Notes under the pieces: generated by a model
The model's input: only the letters and a program-made list of their open reading frames with translations
What the model was told of the DNA's origin: nothing
Databases searched by the model: none
Program-made: the position numbers and the translations under genes
In this document: piece by piece, positions 1-9,500 of the stretch
Numbering within the stretch: position 1 is the first letter of the stretch
Layout: each line of letters opens with the position of its first letter
NCBI RefSeq assembly: GCF_023283945.1
Contig: NZ_JAKIKW010000005.1
Span: forward strand, 124,001 to 188,000
DNA length: 64,000 nucleotides
Direction of reading: 5' to 3'
Source: Shewanella gelidimarina
Lineage (GTDB): Bacteria > Pseudomonadota > Gammaproteobacteria > Enterobacterales > Shewanellaceae

Positions 1-166
1 GGCATATTTCTCAATACTATTTACAGTGTGAATATTAATTAGCAATCTAGCGATAATTACTAAATAACACAAGCACTCTACACTAGCCTCAATTCAATTT
101 GTATTGACGAGGTTCTGGCCAAAATTGAGCGATGAACCAGCTACGAGTCACCTTTGAGGAATCACA

Positions 167-2164
167 ATGAAAATATCTCCGCTTACAATCGCGATCATCA
201 GCAGCGTAACACTGGGTCTGTCTTCAACTGCAAATGCTGCACAGCATGAACACGACCATATAACCGTGCATTATGAGGGCAAGGCCGCGACTGCAGATAC
301 GATTAAGCATAACCAAGCCGTTGCCCAGACGCTCAACTTCGCAGATACCACCGCATTTGAGCAATCATCTAAGAATCTCATCGCAAAATTTGATAAAGCG
401 ACTGCAGACATTCTGCGAGCTGAATTTGCTTTTATTGGTAAGCAAACACCCGATTCGGTCAACCCATCACTTTATCGTCAAGCTCAACTGAATATGGTGC
501 CTAATGGTTTATATAAAGTGAGCGACGGGATCTATCAAGTACGCGGGACAGACTTATCAAACCTAACTCTCATTAAGGGCGATTCTGGTTGGATTGCTTA
601 CGATGTATTACTGACTAAAGAAGCGGCTAAAGCATCACTGACCTTCGCACTAAAACATTTGCCAGAAGGCAGTGATCTTCCTGTGGTAGCCATGATCTAT
701 TCTCATAGTCATGCTGACCACTTTGGTGGCGCTCGCGGCGTTCAAGAGATGTTTCCTGACGTAAAAGTCTATGGGTCACACAACATCACCAAAGAGATTG
801 TTGATGAAAACGTACTGGCTGGAAACGCGATGAGTCGCCGCGCTGCTTATCAATATGGGGCCACTTTAGGTAAGCATAACCACGGTATTGTCGATGCCGC
901 GTTGGGCAAAGGTTTATCAAAAGGTGAAATCACCTATGTCGCACCAGACTACACCTTAAATGGTAAAGGCAAATGGGAAACGCTTAAGATAGATGGACTT
1001 GAAATGGTGTTTATGGATGCATCAGGTACTGAAGCAGAATCTGAGATGATAACTTTTATTCCCTCAAAGAATGCACTTTGGAGCGGCGAACTGACCTACC
1101 AAGGTATGCATAACATCTACACCTTACGCGGGGCAAAAGTGCGGGACGCACTAAAATGGTCAAAAGATATCAACGAAATGATCACTGCCTTTGGTAGCAA
1201 AGTTGAGGTGCTATTTTCTGCACATTCGGCGCCAGTTTGGGGCAATGAAGAGGTCAATCAATTCTTGCGCCTACAACGTGATAATTATGGTCTGGTACAT
1301 AACCAAACTTTAAGGCTAGCCAATAATGGCGTAGGCATTCAAGATATTGGCGATGCAATACAAGCAACTATTCCTGAGACTGTCTATAAAACCTGGCACA
1401 CCAACGGTTATCACGGCACCTATAGCCATAATGCCAAAGCGGTTTACAATAAGTACTTAGGTTACTTTGATATGAACCCTGCCAACTTAAATCCATTAAC
1501 AACAAAGTTAGAATCTGCCAAGTTTGTTGAGTACATGGGGGGCGCAGAAGCAACGGTTAAACGAGCCCAAAGTGACTACATCCAAGGGGAGTATCGCTTT
1601 GTTGCTACAGCATTAAACAAAGTCATTATGGCCGATCCTAGTAATGATACCGCAAGACAACTTTTAGCCGATACCTATGAGCAATTGGGTTATCAATCAG
1701 AAGGTGCAGGCTGGAGAAACATCTACTTAACCGGCGCCCAAGAGCTGCGGGTAGGCATTCAAAAAGGGGCTCCTAAAACAGCATCAGCAGATGTGATTAG
1801 TGAGATGGATATGCCAACCTTATTCGATTTTTTAGCCGTGAAAATCGATAGCCAAAAAGCAGCGAAACACGGTCTAGTGAAGATGAACATCATCACGCCA
1901 GATACCAAGAATATTCTCTACATTGAGCTTAGCAACGGTAACTTGAGTAACAATGTGGTGGATGATGAACAAACAGCAGATGCTAACTTAATCGTCAATA
2001 AATCAGACGTGACCCAAATCCTACTTGGCAAGACAACCCTCAAAGCACTACTTGCATCGGGTGATGCCAAAATTACAGGCGACAAAACAGCCTTTAGTAA
2101 AATAGCTGGCAGCCTAGTCGAATTCAATCCAGAATTTGAAATTGTGCCAACACCTAAGAAATAA
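167..2164 (+). CDS. Secreted zinc alkyl sulfatase (SdsA1/BDS1-like metallo-beta-lactamase fold)
   Basis: Predicted to hydrolyse alkyl sulfate esters to alcohol and sulfate outside the cytoplasm. Residues 1-24 form a Sec signal peptide ending in ANA/A. The metallo-beta-lactamase core carries the metal motif H180-S-H182-A-D184-H185, then GTEAESEM (287-294), E308 in WSGE and H353 in AHSAPVWG. These match the metal-ligand layout of class III alkyl sulfatases. The C-terminal part (about 540-660) resembles the SCP2-like domain of the same family, which binds the hydrophobic tail. The length of 665 aa fits the family. The ATG follows a TGAGGAA ribosome-binding site. The gene stands alone, converges on pfaE and has no visible link to fatty-acid synthesis. 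Substrate range is not readable from sequence. Confidence 0.9.
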   Translation: MKISPLTIAIISSVTLGLSSTANAAQHEHDHITVHYEGKAATADTIKHNQAVAQTLNFADTTAFEQSSKNLIAKFDKATADILRAEFAFIGKQTPDSVNPSLYRQAQLNMVPNGLYKVSDGIYQVRGTDLSNLTLIKGDSGWIAYDVLLTKEAAKASLTFALKHLPEGSDLPVVAMIYSHSHADHFGGARGVQEMFPDVKVYGSHNITKEIVDENVLAGNAMSRRAAYQYGATLGKHNHGIVDAALGKGLSKGEITYVAPDYTLNGKGKWETLKIDGLEMVFMDASGTEAESEMITFIPSKNALWSGELTYQGMHNIYTLRGAKVRDALKWSKDINEMITAFGSKVEVLFSAHSAPVWGNEEVNQFLRLQRDNYGLVHNQTLRLANNGVGIQDIGDAIQATIPETVYKTWHTNGYHGTYSHNAKAVYNKYLGYFDMNPANLNPLTTKLESAKFVEYMGGAEATVKRAQSDYIQGEYRFVATALNKVIMADPSNDTARQLLADTYEQLGYQSEGAGWRNIYLTGAQELRVGIQKGAPKTASADVISEMDMPTLFDFLAVKIDSQKAAKHGLVKMNIITPDTKNILYIELSNGNLSNNVVDDEQTADANLIVNKSDVTQILLGKTTLKALLASGDAKITGDKTAFSKIAGSLVEFNPEFEIVPTPKK

Positions 2165-2190
2165 CGAGCCAAGAAAGCTAAAACATCACA

Positions 2191-2211
2191 AGGGACGCAT
2201 ATCGCGTCCCT
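2191..2211 (+). terminator. Hairpin after the alkyl sulfatase gene
   Basis: AGGGACGC (2191-2198), loop ATATC, GCGTCCCT (2204-2211): an 8-bp perfect stem 27 bases after the stop codon, followed by TCTCTATC. The T-tract is poor, so intrinsic termination is plausible but not certain. It lies between two convergent genes and may serve both. Confidence 0.5.
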
Positions 2212-2245
2212 TCTCTATCAGCCATATTGACACCGCTTCCCAGCG

Positions 2246-3235
2246 CTAAGCCATCGCTTTAACAACATCATTAATCGTGGCCACTTCGGCGTCATACTCG
2301 ATGGGTTCGTGTTGGCAACTTCGCCCTTTAACACTGATAGCAAAGCGATAATCGTCATCCAAATGTCCCAAAGCACAATGCCAATTGGCCGCTTCCTCCA
2401 CCAGCGCGTCATTTGTAGCAGTCATAGCCTCTGTTTTGTTGCTAAAGAGCTGTAAAGCAACCCTTTGCTTGAACACCATCTGCTGATTAGATTCCGAATT
2501 TAGCCGTCCAAATTTAGTGTGTTCGCTCGATTTAAGGGTCAATACACCCTGCTGCATTGTGCTTAAGTCAAAACCGAATGATTTAAGCGACAGCGCCAAC
2601 CCCAGCCCTTTGGCCTTAATATAAGACTCTTTCAATGCCCATAAATCAAAGAAGCGATCACGCTGTAACTCATTGGGTAAAGCAAGTAACGCGGCGGTTT
2701 CTGGCTCAGAGAAGTAGTGATTTAATATTGAATGGATATTGGTACTGCTGCGACAGCGCTCAATATCGACTCCCAGCTCCAGTGTCAATGGAACCTTGTC
2801 CTCTACAGGCTGTTGATGGATAGCTAACAGCAACCAATCGCCACTATGGCTAAGATTAAAATCTATTCCTGTTCGCTCAAACTGAGCTTGCGTTAAACGC
2901 GGTTTACCTTTTTCACCATATTCAAACTGCCAATCAGCTGGGTTTAATTTTCCGTGGCACGACAACAATGCCCGCAGATATCCGCGAACCATCAAACCTT
3001 GTACTTTAGCCGTTTGCTGAATATAACGATCGACCTTGTCTATTTCATCTTGTGGTAACCATGAGCGAATTGTCGTCGCGATTTCATTCTCTATCAATGA
3101 AGATGATAACGGGCAGAAATACAAGTTTACGCAGGAAGGATTAGAGATATAAAACGACAATGGGAGCTCAAAACAGTAAGTTATTGGGTTAGTGTGGCCT
3201 CTTTTACCGTAAAACAACAGAGGGGCATACCACAA
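2246..3235 (-). CDS. pfaE: PfaE, Sfp-type 4'-phosphopantetheinyl transferase
   Basis: Transfers the phosphopantetheine arm of CoA to the active-site serines of the acyl carrier domains in PfaA. The two Sfp signatures are present: GVDIER in the middle of the protein (magnesium and CoA binding) and WALKESYIKAKG (the WxxKExxxK block), with NLSHSGDW upstream. The start is uncertain. There is no in-frame ATG until the codon in LMVRGYLR, well inside the domain, so a non-ATG start is needed. TTG codons occur at 3235 (the longest frame, given here), 3217 and 3124; the last lies just before YFCPL, where many family members begin. None has a strong Shine-Dalgarno sequence. The gene is transcribed away from the pfa operon and sits just downstream of the EF-G-like gene (40 bases), possibly co-transcribed with it. 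Confidence 0.9.
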   Translation of the reverse strand: MWYAPLLFYGKRGHTNPITYCFELPLSFYISNPSCVNLYFCPLSSSLIENEIATTIRSWLPQDEIDKVDRYIQQTAKVQGLMVRGYLRALLSCHGKLNPADWQFEYGEKGKPRLTQAQFERTGIDFNLSHSGDWLLLAIHQQPVEDKVPLTLELGVDIERCRSSTNIHSILNHYFSEPETAALLALPNELQRDRFFDLWALKESYIKAKGLGLALSLKSFGFDLSTMQQGVLTLKSSEHTKFGRLNSESNQQMVFKQRVALQLFSNKTEAMTATNDALVEEAANWHCALGHLDDDYRFAISVKGRSCQHEPIEYDAEVATINDVVKAMA

Positions 3236-3275
3236 AATAGCTGGCAGCCCCGTAACATGTTACATAACGTGTTGA

Positions 3276-5309
3276 TTATTTACTTAACGCCAAAGCCTTA
3301 AATGCTTTATCAGGAATAATGCCATAGCGACTAAAACTCATCGAAAAAACGCCATCCCCCCCCGTCATCGATTTAAGCCGTGTGGAGTAATCACCAACAT
3401 TGGCCAATGGCGCTTCTACACTAACTTCAACCGTGCCGCCAGCCTTAGCTTGAGTACCACAAATAATGCCTCTAGAAGCACTCATATCACCAGTAATGTC
3501 CCCTACCTGGCTTTGATCTACCAAGATCTGCATATCGACAATAGGCTCCAAAATTACTGGTTGTGCTAATGCGACTGCATCAATAAAAGCTTTTTTACCC
3601 GCCATCACAAATGCTATCTCTTTGGAATCGACACTGTGATGCTTACCATCGAGTATTGTCACTTTTATATCTTGCAACGGGAACCCGCCAAGCGCGCCAG
3701 TAAACATGGCTTCGCGAACTCCCTTTTCAACTGCGGGTATATATTGACTCGGTATAGTCCCCCCTACCACTTTGCTGATAAATTCAAATCCCTCTCCGCG
3801 CCGCAGTGGTTCAACTTTAAGTTCGACTTCAGCAAACTGGCCTGAACCACCAGATTGCTTTTTATGGCGAAAACGGGCTGTAGCCTCTGCTAATATCGTT
3901 TCTCGATAAGCAACGGCTGGCATATCAGTTTCCATATCAACATTAAACAAGGTTTGCGCTTTTTCCAATGCAATTTTCAGGTGGAGTTCGCCCAGCCCTT
4001 GTAAAACGGTTTGCCCCTGCGCCTCACTTCGGTTTATCTGTAAACTCGGATCTTCAGCCACTAACTTGTGCAGTACTTCGGAGATCTTCTGCTCATCCCC
4101 GCGCCGCCTTGGCGACACAGCTAAGCCAAAAATGGGTTGAGGCAAGTTGATTTCTGGTAGATGAAACTCATCTTCATCGTGGCTATCATGTAACACTGCG
4201 CCCACTTCGAGTTGATCAATCTTGGCTATCACGCAGATATCACCCGGAATAGCCTGGCTAATATCGACCAGTTCATTCCCTTGTAATTTAGCTAGATGAC
4301 TCACTTTAAAGGGCTTACGCCCGCGACCAATAAACAATTTCATTCCAAGATTGATCGTGCCTTGGTAAAGCCTAAATACGCCCATTCGGCCGAAGAATGG
4401 ATCAATTGATACCCTAAAAACATGTGCCAATACGTGATCATTTTTACTTTGACTCACATCAATCGGTACAGCTTCTTTGCCCAAGCCTTTAACAAATTGT
4501 GGTGGATTGGCTTCAAGTGGATTAGGCATCAATTTGACTAACAGCTCTAACAACGAGCCGATACCGATATCGAGTTCTGCACTGGTAAAACAAACAGGCA
4601 CTAGATGTCCCATACGCAATGCAGTCTCAAGCGGAGCATGCAACTGCTCCGGCGTTAACGACTCACCTTGCTCCAAGTACAACTCCATAAGTTGCTCATC
4701 TTCTTCAAGCACTGTATCGACTAATTCATCCCGTGCGGCCTGCGCTCCGATAAAGGCAGTTTCAGCTTGAGTTTCACAATGGAGATAACAGTCAACGACT
4801 TGGTCAACTGCGACATTGGGTAAGTTAACCGGCAGACAACGATGGCCAAATTGCTGTTGAATACAGCCCAGTAATTCAGCCAATCCAGCTTCATGTCCAT
4901 CAATATGGTTAATCGCAATCAACACTACCTTGCCTTGACTACGCGCTGCTTCAAATGCGCGTTTGGTAACAGTCTCAATACCAACACCCGCATGGATCAC
5001 CAATAGCACCGACTCAACACCTGGCAGAGGCAACAGTGCACGGCCAAAGAAGTCGGGCAGGCCTGGAGTATCGACGAGATTGATGTGGTGGTTGGCATAA
5101 TCAAGGTTTAGACATGAGGGTTCTAGGCTGTGGTGGTGAGATTTTTCTTGGGCAGTGAAATCAGCATGATTTGTGCCCTTATCCACCCTGCCTTTTAAGG
5201 TTATCGCATTAGCACGAAACAGCAATGCTTCTAATAACGAGGACTTTCCTGATCCTGTGTGTCCGAGCACAGCCAAATTGCGGATCTGCTCAGTGTTGAA
5301 CTCAGCCAT
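3276..5309 (-). CDS. EF-G-like translation-factor GTPase (non-canonical paralogue)
   Basis: A GTPase with the full EF-G domain order, 677 aa with the start chosen here. An in-frame ATG 42 bases upstream is possible, but the ATG at 5309 has an excellent AAAGGAGG site five bases before it. Visible motifs are the P-loop GHTGSGKSS (16-24), switch II DTPG (80-83) and the G4 motif N134-H-I-D137, where the usual Lys of NKxD is His. The C-terminal half contains EF-G domain IV/V features (YRETI, GGxGQFAEV, GGFPLQDIKVTI). It is shorter than housekeeping EF-G, lacks the AHIDAGKTT-type P-loop and resembles the EF-G-like family of unknown role. It lies between pfaE and pfaR in divergent orientation to the operon. 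A role in fatty-acid synthesis is not evident. Confidence 0.85.
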   Translation of the reverse strand: MAEFNTEQIRNLAVLGHTGSGKSSLLEALLFRANAITLKGRVDKGTNHADFTAQEKSHHHSLEPSCLNLDYANHHINLVDTPGLPDFFGRALLPLPGVESVLLVIHAGVGIETVTKRAFEAARSQGKVVLIAINHIDGHEAGLAELLGCIQQQFGHRCLPVNLPNVAVDQVVDCYLHCETQAETAFIGAQAARDELVDTVLEEDEQLMELYLEQGESLTPEQLHAPLETALRMGHLVPVCFTSAELDIGIGSLLELLVKLMPNPLEANPPQFVKGLGKEAVPIDVSQSKNDHVLAHVFRVSIDPFFGRMGVFRLYQGTINLGMKLFIGRGRKPFKVSHLAKLQGNELVDISQAIPGDICVIAKIDQLEVGAVLHDSHDEDEFHLPEINLPQPIFGLAVSPRRRGDEQKISEVLHKLVAEDPSLQINRSEAQGQTVLQGLGELHLKIALEKAQTLFNVDMETDMPAVAYRETILAEATARFRHKKQSGGSGQFAEVELKVEPLRRGEGFEFISKVVGGTIPSQYIPAVEKGVREAMFTGALGGFPLQDIKVTILDGKHHSVDSKEIAFVMAGKKAFIDAVALAQPVILEPIVDMQILVDQSQVGDITGDMSASRGIICGTQAKAGGTVEVSVEAPLANVGDYSTRLKSMTGGDGVFSMSFSRYGIIPDKAFKALALSK

Positions 5310-5409
5310 AACGGCCTCCTTTATCACATTATTAAACTTAGGTGTTTTCAATAAGACAATATTCCGGAGTTGTTAACACCAAGTATAAACTTGTAATAAA
5401 GTGCAATAT

Positions 5410-5438
5410 TTGACCTAGGTCACTCTTTAACCTATCTA
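5410..5438 (+). promoter_or_regulatory. Candidate sigma-70 promoter of the pfaR-pfaABC operon
   Basis: TTGACC (5410-5415), a 17-base spacer and TATCTA (5433-5438). The -35 overlaps a perfect 10-bp palindrome GACCTAGGTC (5412-5421) that could be an operator. This would give a leader of more than 220 bases before pfaR. The rest of the 363-base divergent gap (5310-5672) is AT-rich and shows no other clear signal; PfaR is a likely binder somewhere here, by family knowledge rather than by a recognised site. Confidence 0.4.
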
Positions 5439-5672
5439 TGCTACTTGGCACACAAAACAACACTTTAACTTACAAGTGTTCGCTGAATCTGGTCGTATCT
5501 GTAATTATTAAGTCCCAGGTGATTGTATTGCCCTGAAACCTGATGTAGTCTGCTCATCCAGTAGTCAAATTATACCGATTAAATTACGATGTACGGTGAA
5601 TTCCCGCGAAGTTCATTCGTCACAAAAACGTAATCAAGTCCCAGTAGATTATTAACGGATACCGCTAAATTG

Positions 5673-6539
5673 ATGGCTGAGCAAGTTAATGAAAGTGTAA
5701 GTTCGGAAAGCACCAATTCGAATAAGCGTACGCAAAGTACCACTGAAACTCGGCACAGCAATGCCACCACGACACCAGAGATGCGTCGATTCATCCAAGA
5801 GTCAGACTTCAGTGTCAGCCAACTTTCAAAAGTGCTGAATATCAGTGAAGCTACAGTGCGTAAGTGGCGTAAGCGTGATTCGATAGAAAATACCCCCAAT
5901 ACGCCGCACCATCTCAACACGACACTAACACCGCTACAGGAATATGTTGTTGTTGGATTGAGATATCAGCTAAAAATGCCACTCGATAGATTACTGACAG
6001 CCACGCAGAAATTTATTAACCCTAATGTTTCTCGTTCGGGCTTAGCGCGCTGCTTAAAGCGCTACGGGGTCTCCCGTGTTGGCGATATAAAAAGCCCGCA
6101 TGTACCGATGCGCTATTTTAATCAGCTGCCAATTACACAAGGCAGTGATGTAAAAACCTATACCTTGCATTATGAAACGCTAGCGCAGACTTTAGCGCTG
6201 CCAAGCCCAGATGCAGATAATGTGGTGCAAGTCGTCTCCTTGACTATCCCACCACAATTAACCGAACAACAACCCAGCTCAATCTTGCTTGGCGTCGATG
6301 CTCATAGTGACTGGATCTACCTCGACATCTACCAGGATGGTAATACCCAAGCAACCAACAGATACATGGCCTATGTGCTTAAACATGGGCCGTTCCATTT
6401 ACGAAAGTTACTTGTCAGTAACTATCAAAGTTTTATACAGCGCTTTCCTGGTGCGACGCCAAACCGCCGCACCTCCAAAGATAAGCCCAAAACAAACAAT
6501 AAGATGCCTGAAAAACAAGCATCCACTGGAGACTCATAA
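5673..6539 (+). CDS. pfaR: PfaR, activator of the pfa operon, related to IS481-type transposases
   Basis: Positive regulator of the pfa genes by position and similarity to known pfaR. The start is ATG 5673; a TTG immediately before it is the only upstream alternative. Residues about 32-70 form a helix-turn-helix (VSQLSKVLNISEATVRKW) followed by WRKRDSIENTP, and about 85-135 form a second one (PLDRLLTA... VSRSGLARCLKRYGVSR). This two-HTH arrangement, and the later segment LGVDAHSDWIYLDIY with LLVSNYQSFIQRF, match the front and the DDE core of IS481-type transposases. The first catalytic Asp position is kept (D209), but the second is Ser (S249) and the protein stops at about residue 288 with a Lys/Pro/Thr-rich tail, so it cannot be an active transposase. 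Its TAA overlaps the pfaA ATG by one base, implying translational coupling. Confidence 0.88.
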   Translation: MAEQVNESVSSESTNSNKRTQSTTETRHSNATTTPEMRRFIQESDFSVSQLSKVLNISEATVRKWRKRDSIENTPNTPHHLNTTLTPLQEYVVVGLRYQLKMPLDRLLTATQKFINPNVSRSGLARCLKRYGVSRVGDIKSPHVPMRYFNQLPITQGSDVKTYTLHYETLAQTLALPSPDADNVVQVVSLTIPPQLTEQQPSSILLGVDAHSDWIYLDIYQDGNTQATNRYMAYVLKHGPFHLRKLLVSNYQSFIQRFPGATPNRRTSKDKPKTNNKMPEKQASTGDS

Positions 6540-9500
6540 TGAGCCAGACCTCTAAACCTGAACAATCATCAGCTACACCAGAGCAAGCACAAGACTCGCA
6601 AGCTGATATTCGCTTAAATAAACGTTTAAAAGATATGCCTGTCGCTATTGTGGGCATGGCGAGCATTTTTGCCAACTCGCGTTACCTAAACAAGTTTTGG
6701 GATCTCATCAGCGAAAAAATTGATGCTATCACTGAGTTGCCAGACACGCATTGGAAGAAAGAAGATTACTTTGATAGTAACAAAAGCACGCCAGATAAAA
6801 GCTACTGTAAGCGCGGCGGCTTTTTACCGGATGTAGATTTCAACCCAATGGAGTTTGGCCTGCCGCCAAATATCCTAGAACTGACTGACTCATCACAGCT
6901 ACTGTCTTTGATTGTCGCAAAAGAGGTCCTTGCCGATGCTAACCTGCCTGAAGGTTACGACAGAGACAAAATCGGTATTACGCTAGGCGTGGGTGGCGGA
7001 CAAAAAATCAGCCACAGCTTAACAGCGCGTCTGCAATATCCTGTGCTTAAGAAAGTATTTGCCAACAGTGGCATTAGCGACGAAGACAGCGAAATGCTGA
7101 TCAAAAAGTTCCAAGACCAATATGTACATTGGGAAGAGAACTCGTTCCCAGGTTCACTCGGTAACGTGATTGCCGGCCGAATTGCTAACCGTTTCGATTT
7201 CGGTGGTATGAACTGCGTGGTTGACGCTGCATGTGCAGGCTCTTTAGCCGCTATGCGTATGGCGCTTAGTGAACTTGTTGAAGGTCGCTCAGAGATGATG
7301 ATCACTGGCGGCGTCTGTACCGACAACTCGCCTTCTATGTACATGAGTTTTTCAAAGACACCCGCATTCACCACTAACGAGACGATTCAGCCATTTGATA
7401 TCGATTCAAAAGGGATGATGATTGGTGAAGGTATCGGCATGATCGCATTGAAGCGTCTTGAAGATGCTGAACGCGATGGCGACAGAATTTACTCGGTCAT
7501 TAAAGGCATGGGGTCTTCATCAGATGGTAAGTTTAAATCTATCTATGCACCACGCCCTGAAGGTCAAGCAAAAGCGCTTAACCGCGCCTATGACGACGCT
7601 GGTTTTGCGCCGCATACCTTAGGCCTTATCGAAGCGCACGGAACAGGTACTGCCGCAGGTGACGCCGCAGAATTTGCCGGTCTGTGTTCAGTTTTCAGTG
7701 AAGGCGATGACACCAAGCAGCACATTGCTCTTGGCTCAGTGAAATCGCAGATTGGCCACACTAAATCAACCGCGGGTACTGCCGGACTGATTAAAGCGGC
7801 TTTAGCACTACACCATAAAGTATTGCCAGCGACGATTAACGTTAGCCAGCCGAGTCCAAAGCTTGATATCGAAAACTCGCCTTTCTATCTCAATACTGAA
7901 ACACGCCCTTGGTTACCACGTGTCGATGGTACGCCGCGCCGTGCGGGTATTAGCTCATTTGGTTTTGGTGGTACTAACTTCCACTTTGTATTAGAAGAGT
8001 ACAAACCAGAACATAGCCGTATCGACAGCGAAAAAGCAAAATATCGCCAACGCCAAGTGGCGCAAAGCTTCCTAGTCAGTGCTCAAAGCAAAGATGCACT
8101 CATCAAAGAACTGAATGCATTAGCAGCCTCAAGCGCTGAATCTGCCTTTAACCTTAAAGATGCTGCTGAAAACTTCGCAGTACGTGAGCTCGCCGCCAAC
8201 GCACCGCGTATCGGCCTTGTCGCCAATAACGCTGCAGAATTAACCACCTTTATTAAGCAAACCGTCGCTAAGCTATCAAATAGTGATGACACTCAATGGC
8301 AACTACCGGGTGGCATCAGCTACCGTGCTAGCGCCATTGTCGATGCTGCAAACAAAGCCTCAGGCAAAGTCGCGGCATTGTTCGCTGGTCAAGGTTCGCA
8401 GTACCTCAACATGGGACGCGATCTCGCTTGCTACTACCCAGAGATGCGTCAGCAATTAGTCACTGCAGATAAAGTGTTTGCCGCCAACGACAAAACACCT
8501 CTATCGCAAATATTGTATCCAAAACCTGTCTTTAATAAAGATGATGTGAAGACACAAGAAGCCGTATTGACTAATACCGCTAATGCGCAAAGCGCTATCG
8601 GCGCTGTTTCAATGGGTCAATACGCACTATTTACTGCAGCTGGTTTTAATGCCGATATGGTTGCGGGTCACAGCTTTGGTGAGCTAAGCGCATTATGTGC
8701 TGCTGGCGTTATTTCAGCTGACGACTACTACAAACTGGCCTTTGCCCGTGGTGATGCCATGGCAACTAAAGCCGCGGCTAAAGACGGTGTTGAAGCTGAC
8801 ACTGGCGCCATGTTTGCCATCATCCATAAAGCGGATGATTTAGCCACGCTTGAAAGTACTATCGCTAAGTTCGATGGTGTTAAAGTGGCTAACTATAACG
8901 CGCCGACACAATCAGTCATTGCCGGCCCAACAGCCGCAACGGGCGACGCGGCAAAAGCACTCAGTGAATTAGGTTATAAAGCAATTAACTTGCCTGTGTC
9001 AGGTGCTTTCCACACCGAACTTGTCGGTCACGCTCAAGCGCCTTTCGCTAAAGCAATTGATGGCGCCAAGTTTACCAAGCCAAGCCGCGCGTTATATTCA
9101 AACGCAACGGGCGCACTCTACGACAATACTGCTGCCAAGGTTAAGGCGTCGTTCAAGAAACATATGCTTCAATCAGTGCGTTTCACTGCGCAACTAGAAG
9201 CTATGTATGATGCTGGCGCGCGAGTATTTGTTGAGTTTGGTCCGAAGAACATTTTGCAAAAGCTAGTACAGGGTACGTTGAGCGACAAGTTAAACGAACT
9301 TTGCATCATCTCGGTCAACCCTAGCCCTAAGGGCGACAGTGACTTACAGCTTAAACAAGCTGCAGTGCAACTTGCCGTTGCGGGTGTGCAACTTGATAAT
9401 ATCGATCCATACCAAGCTGATATTGCCGCGCCAGCTAAACGCTCACCGATGAATATCTCGCTCAATGCCGCTAACCATATTAGCCCAGCGACTCGCGCTA

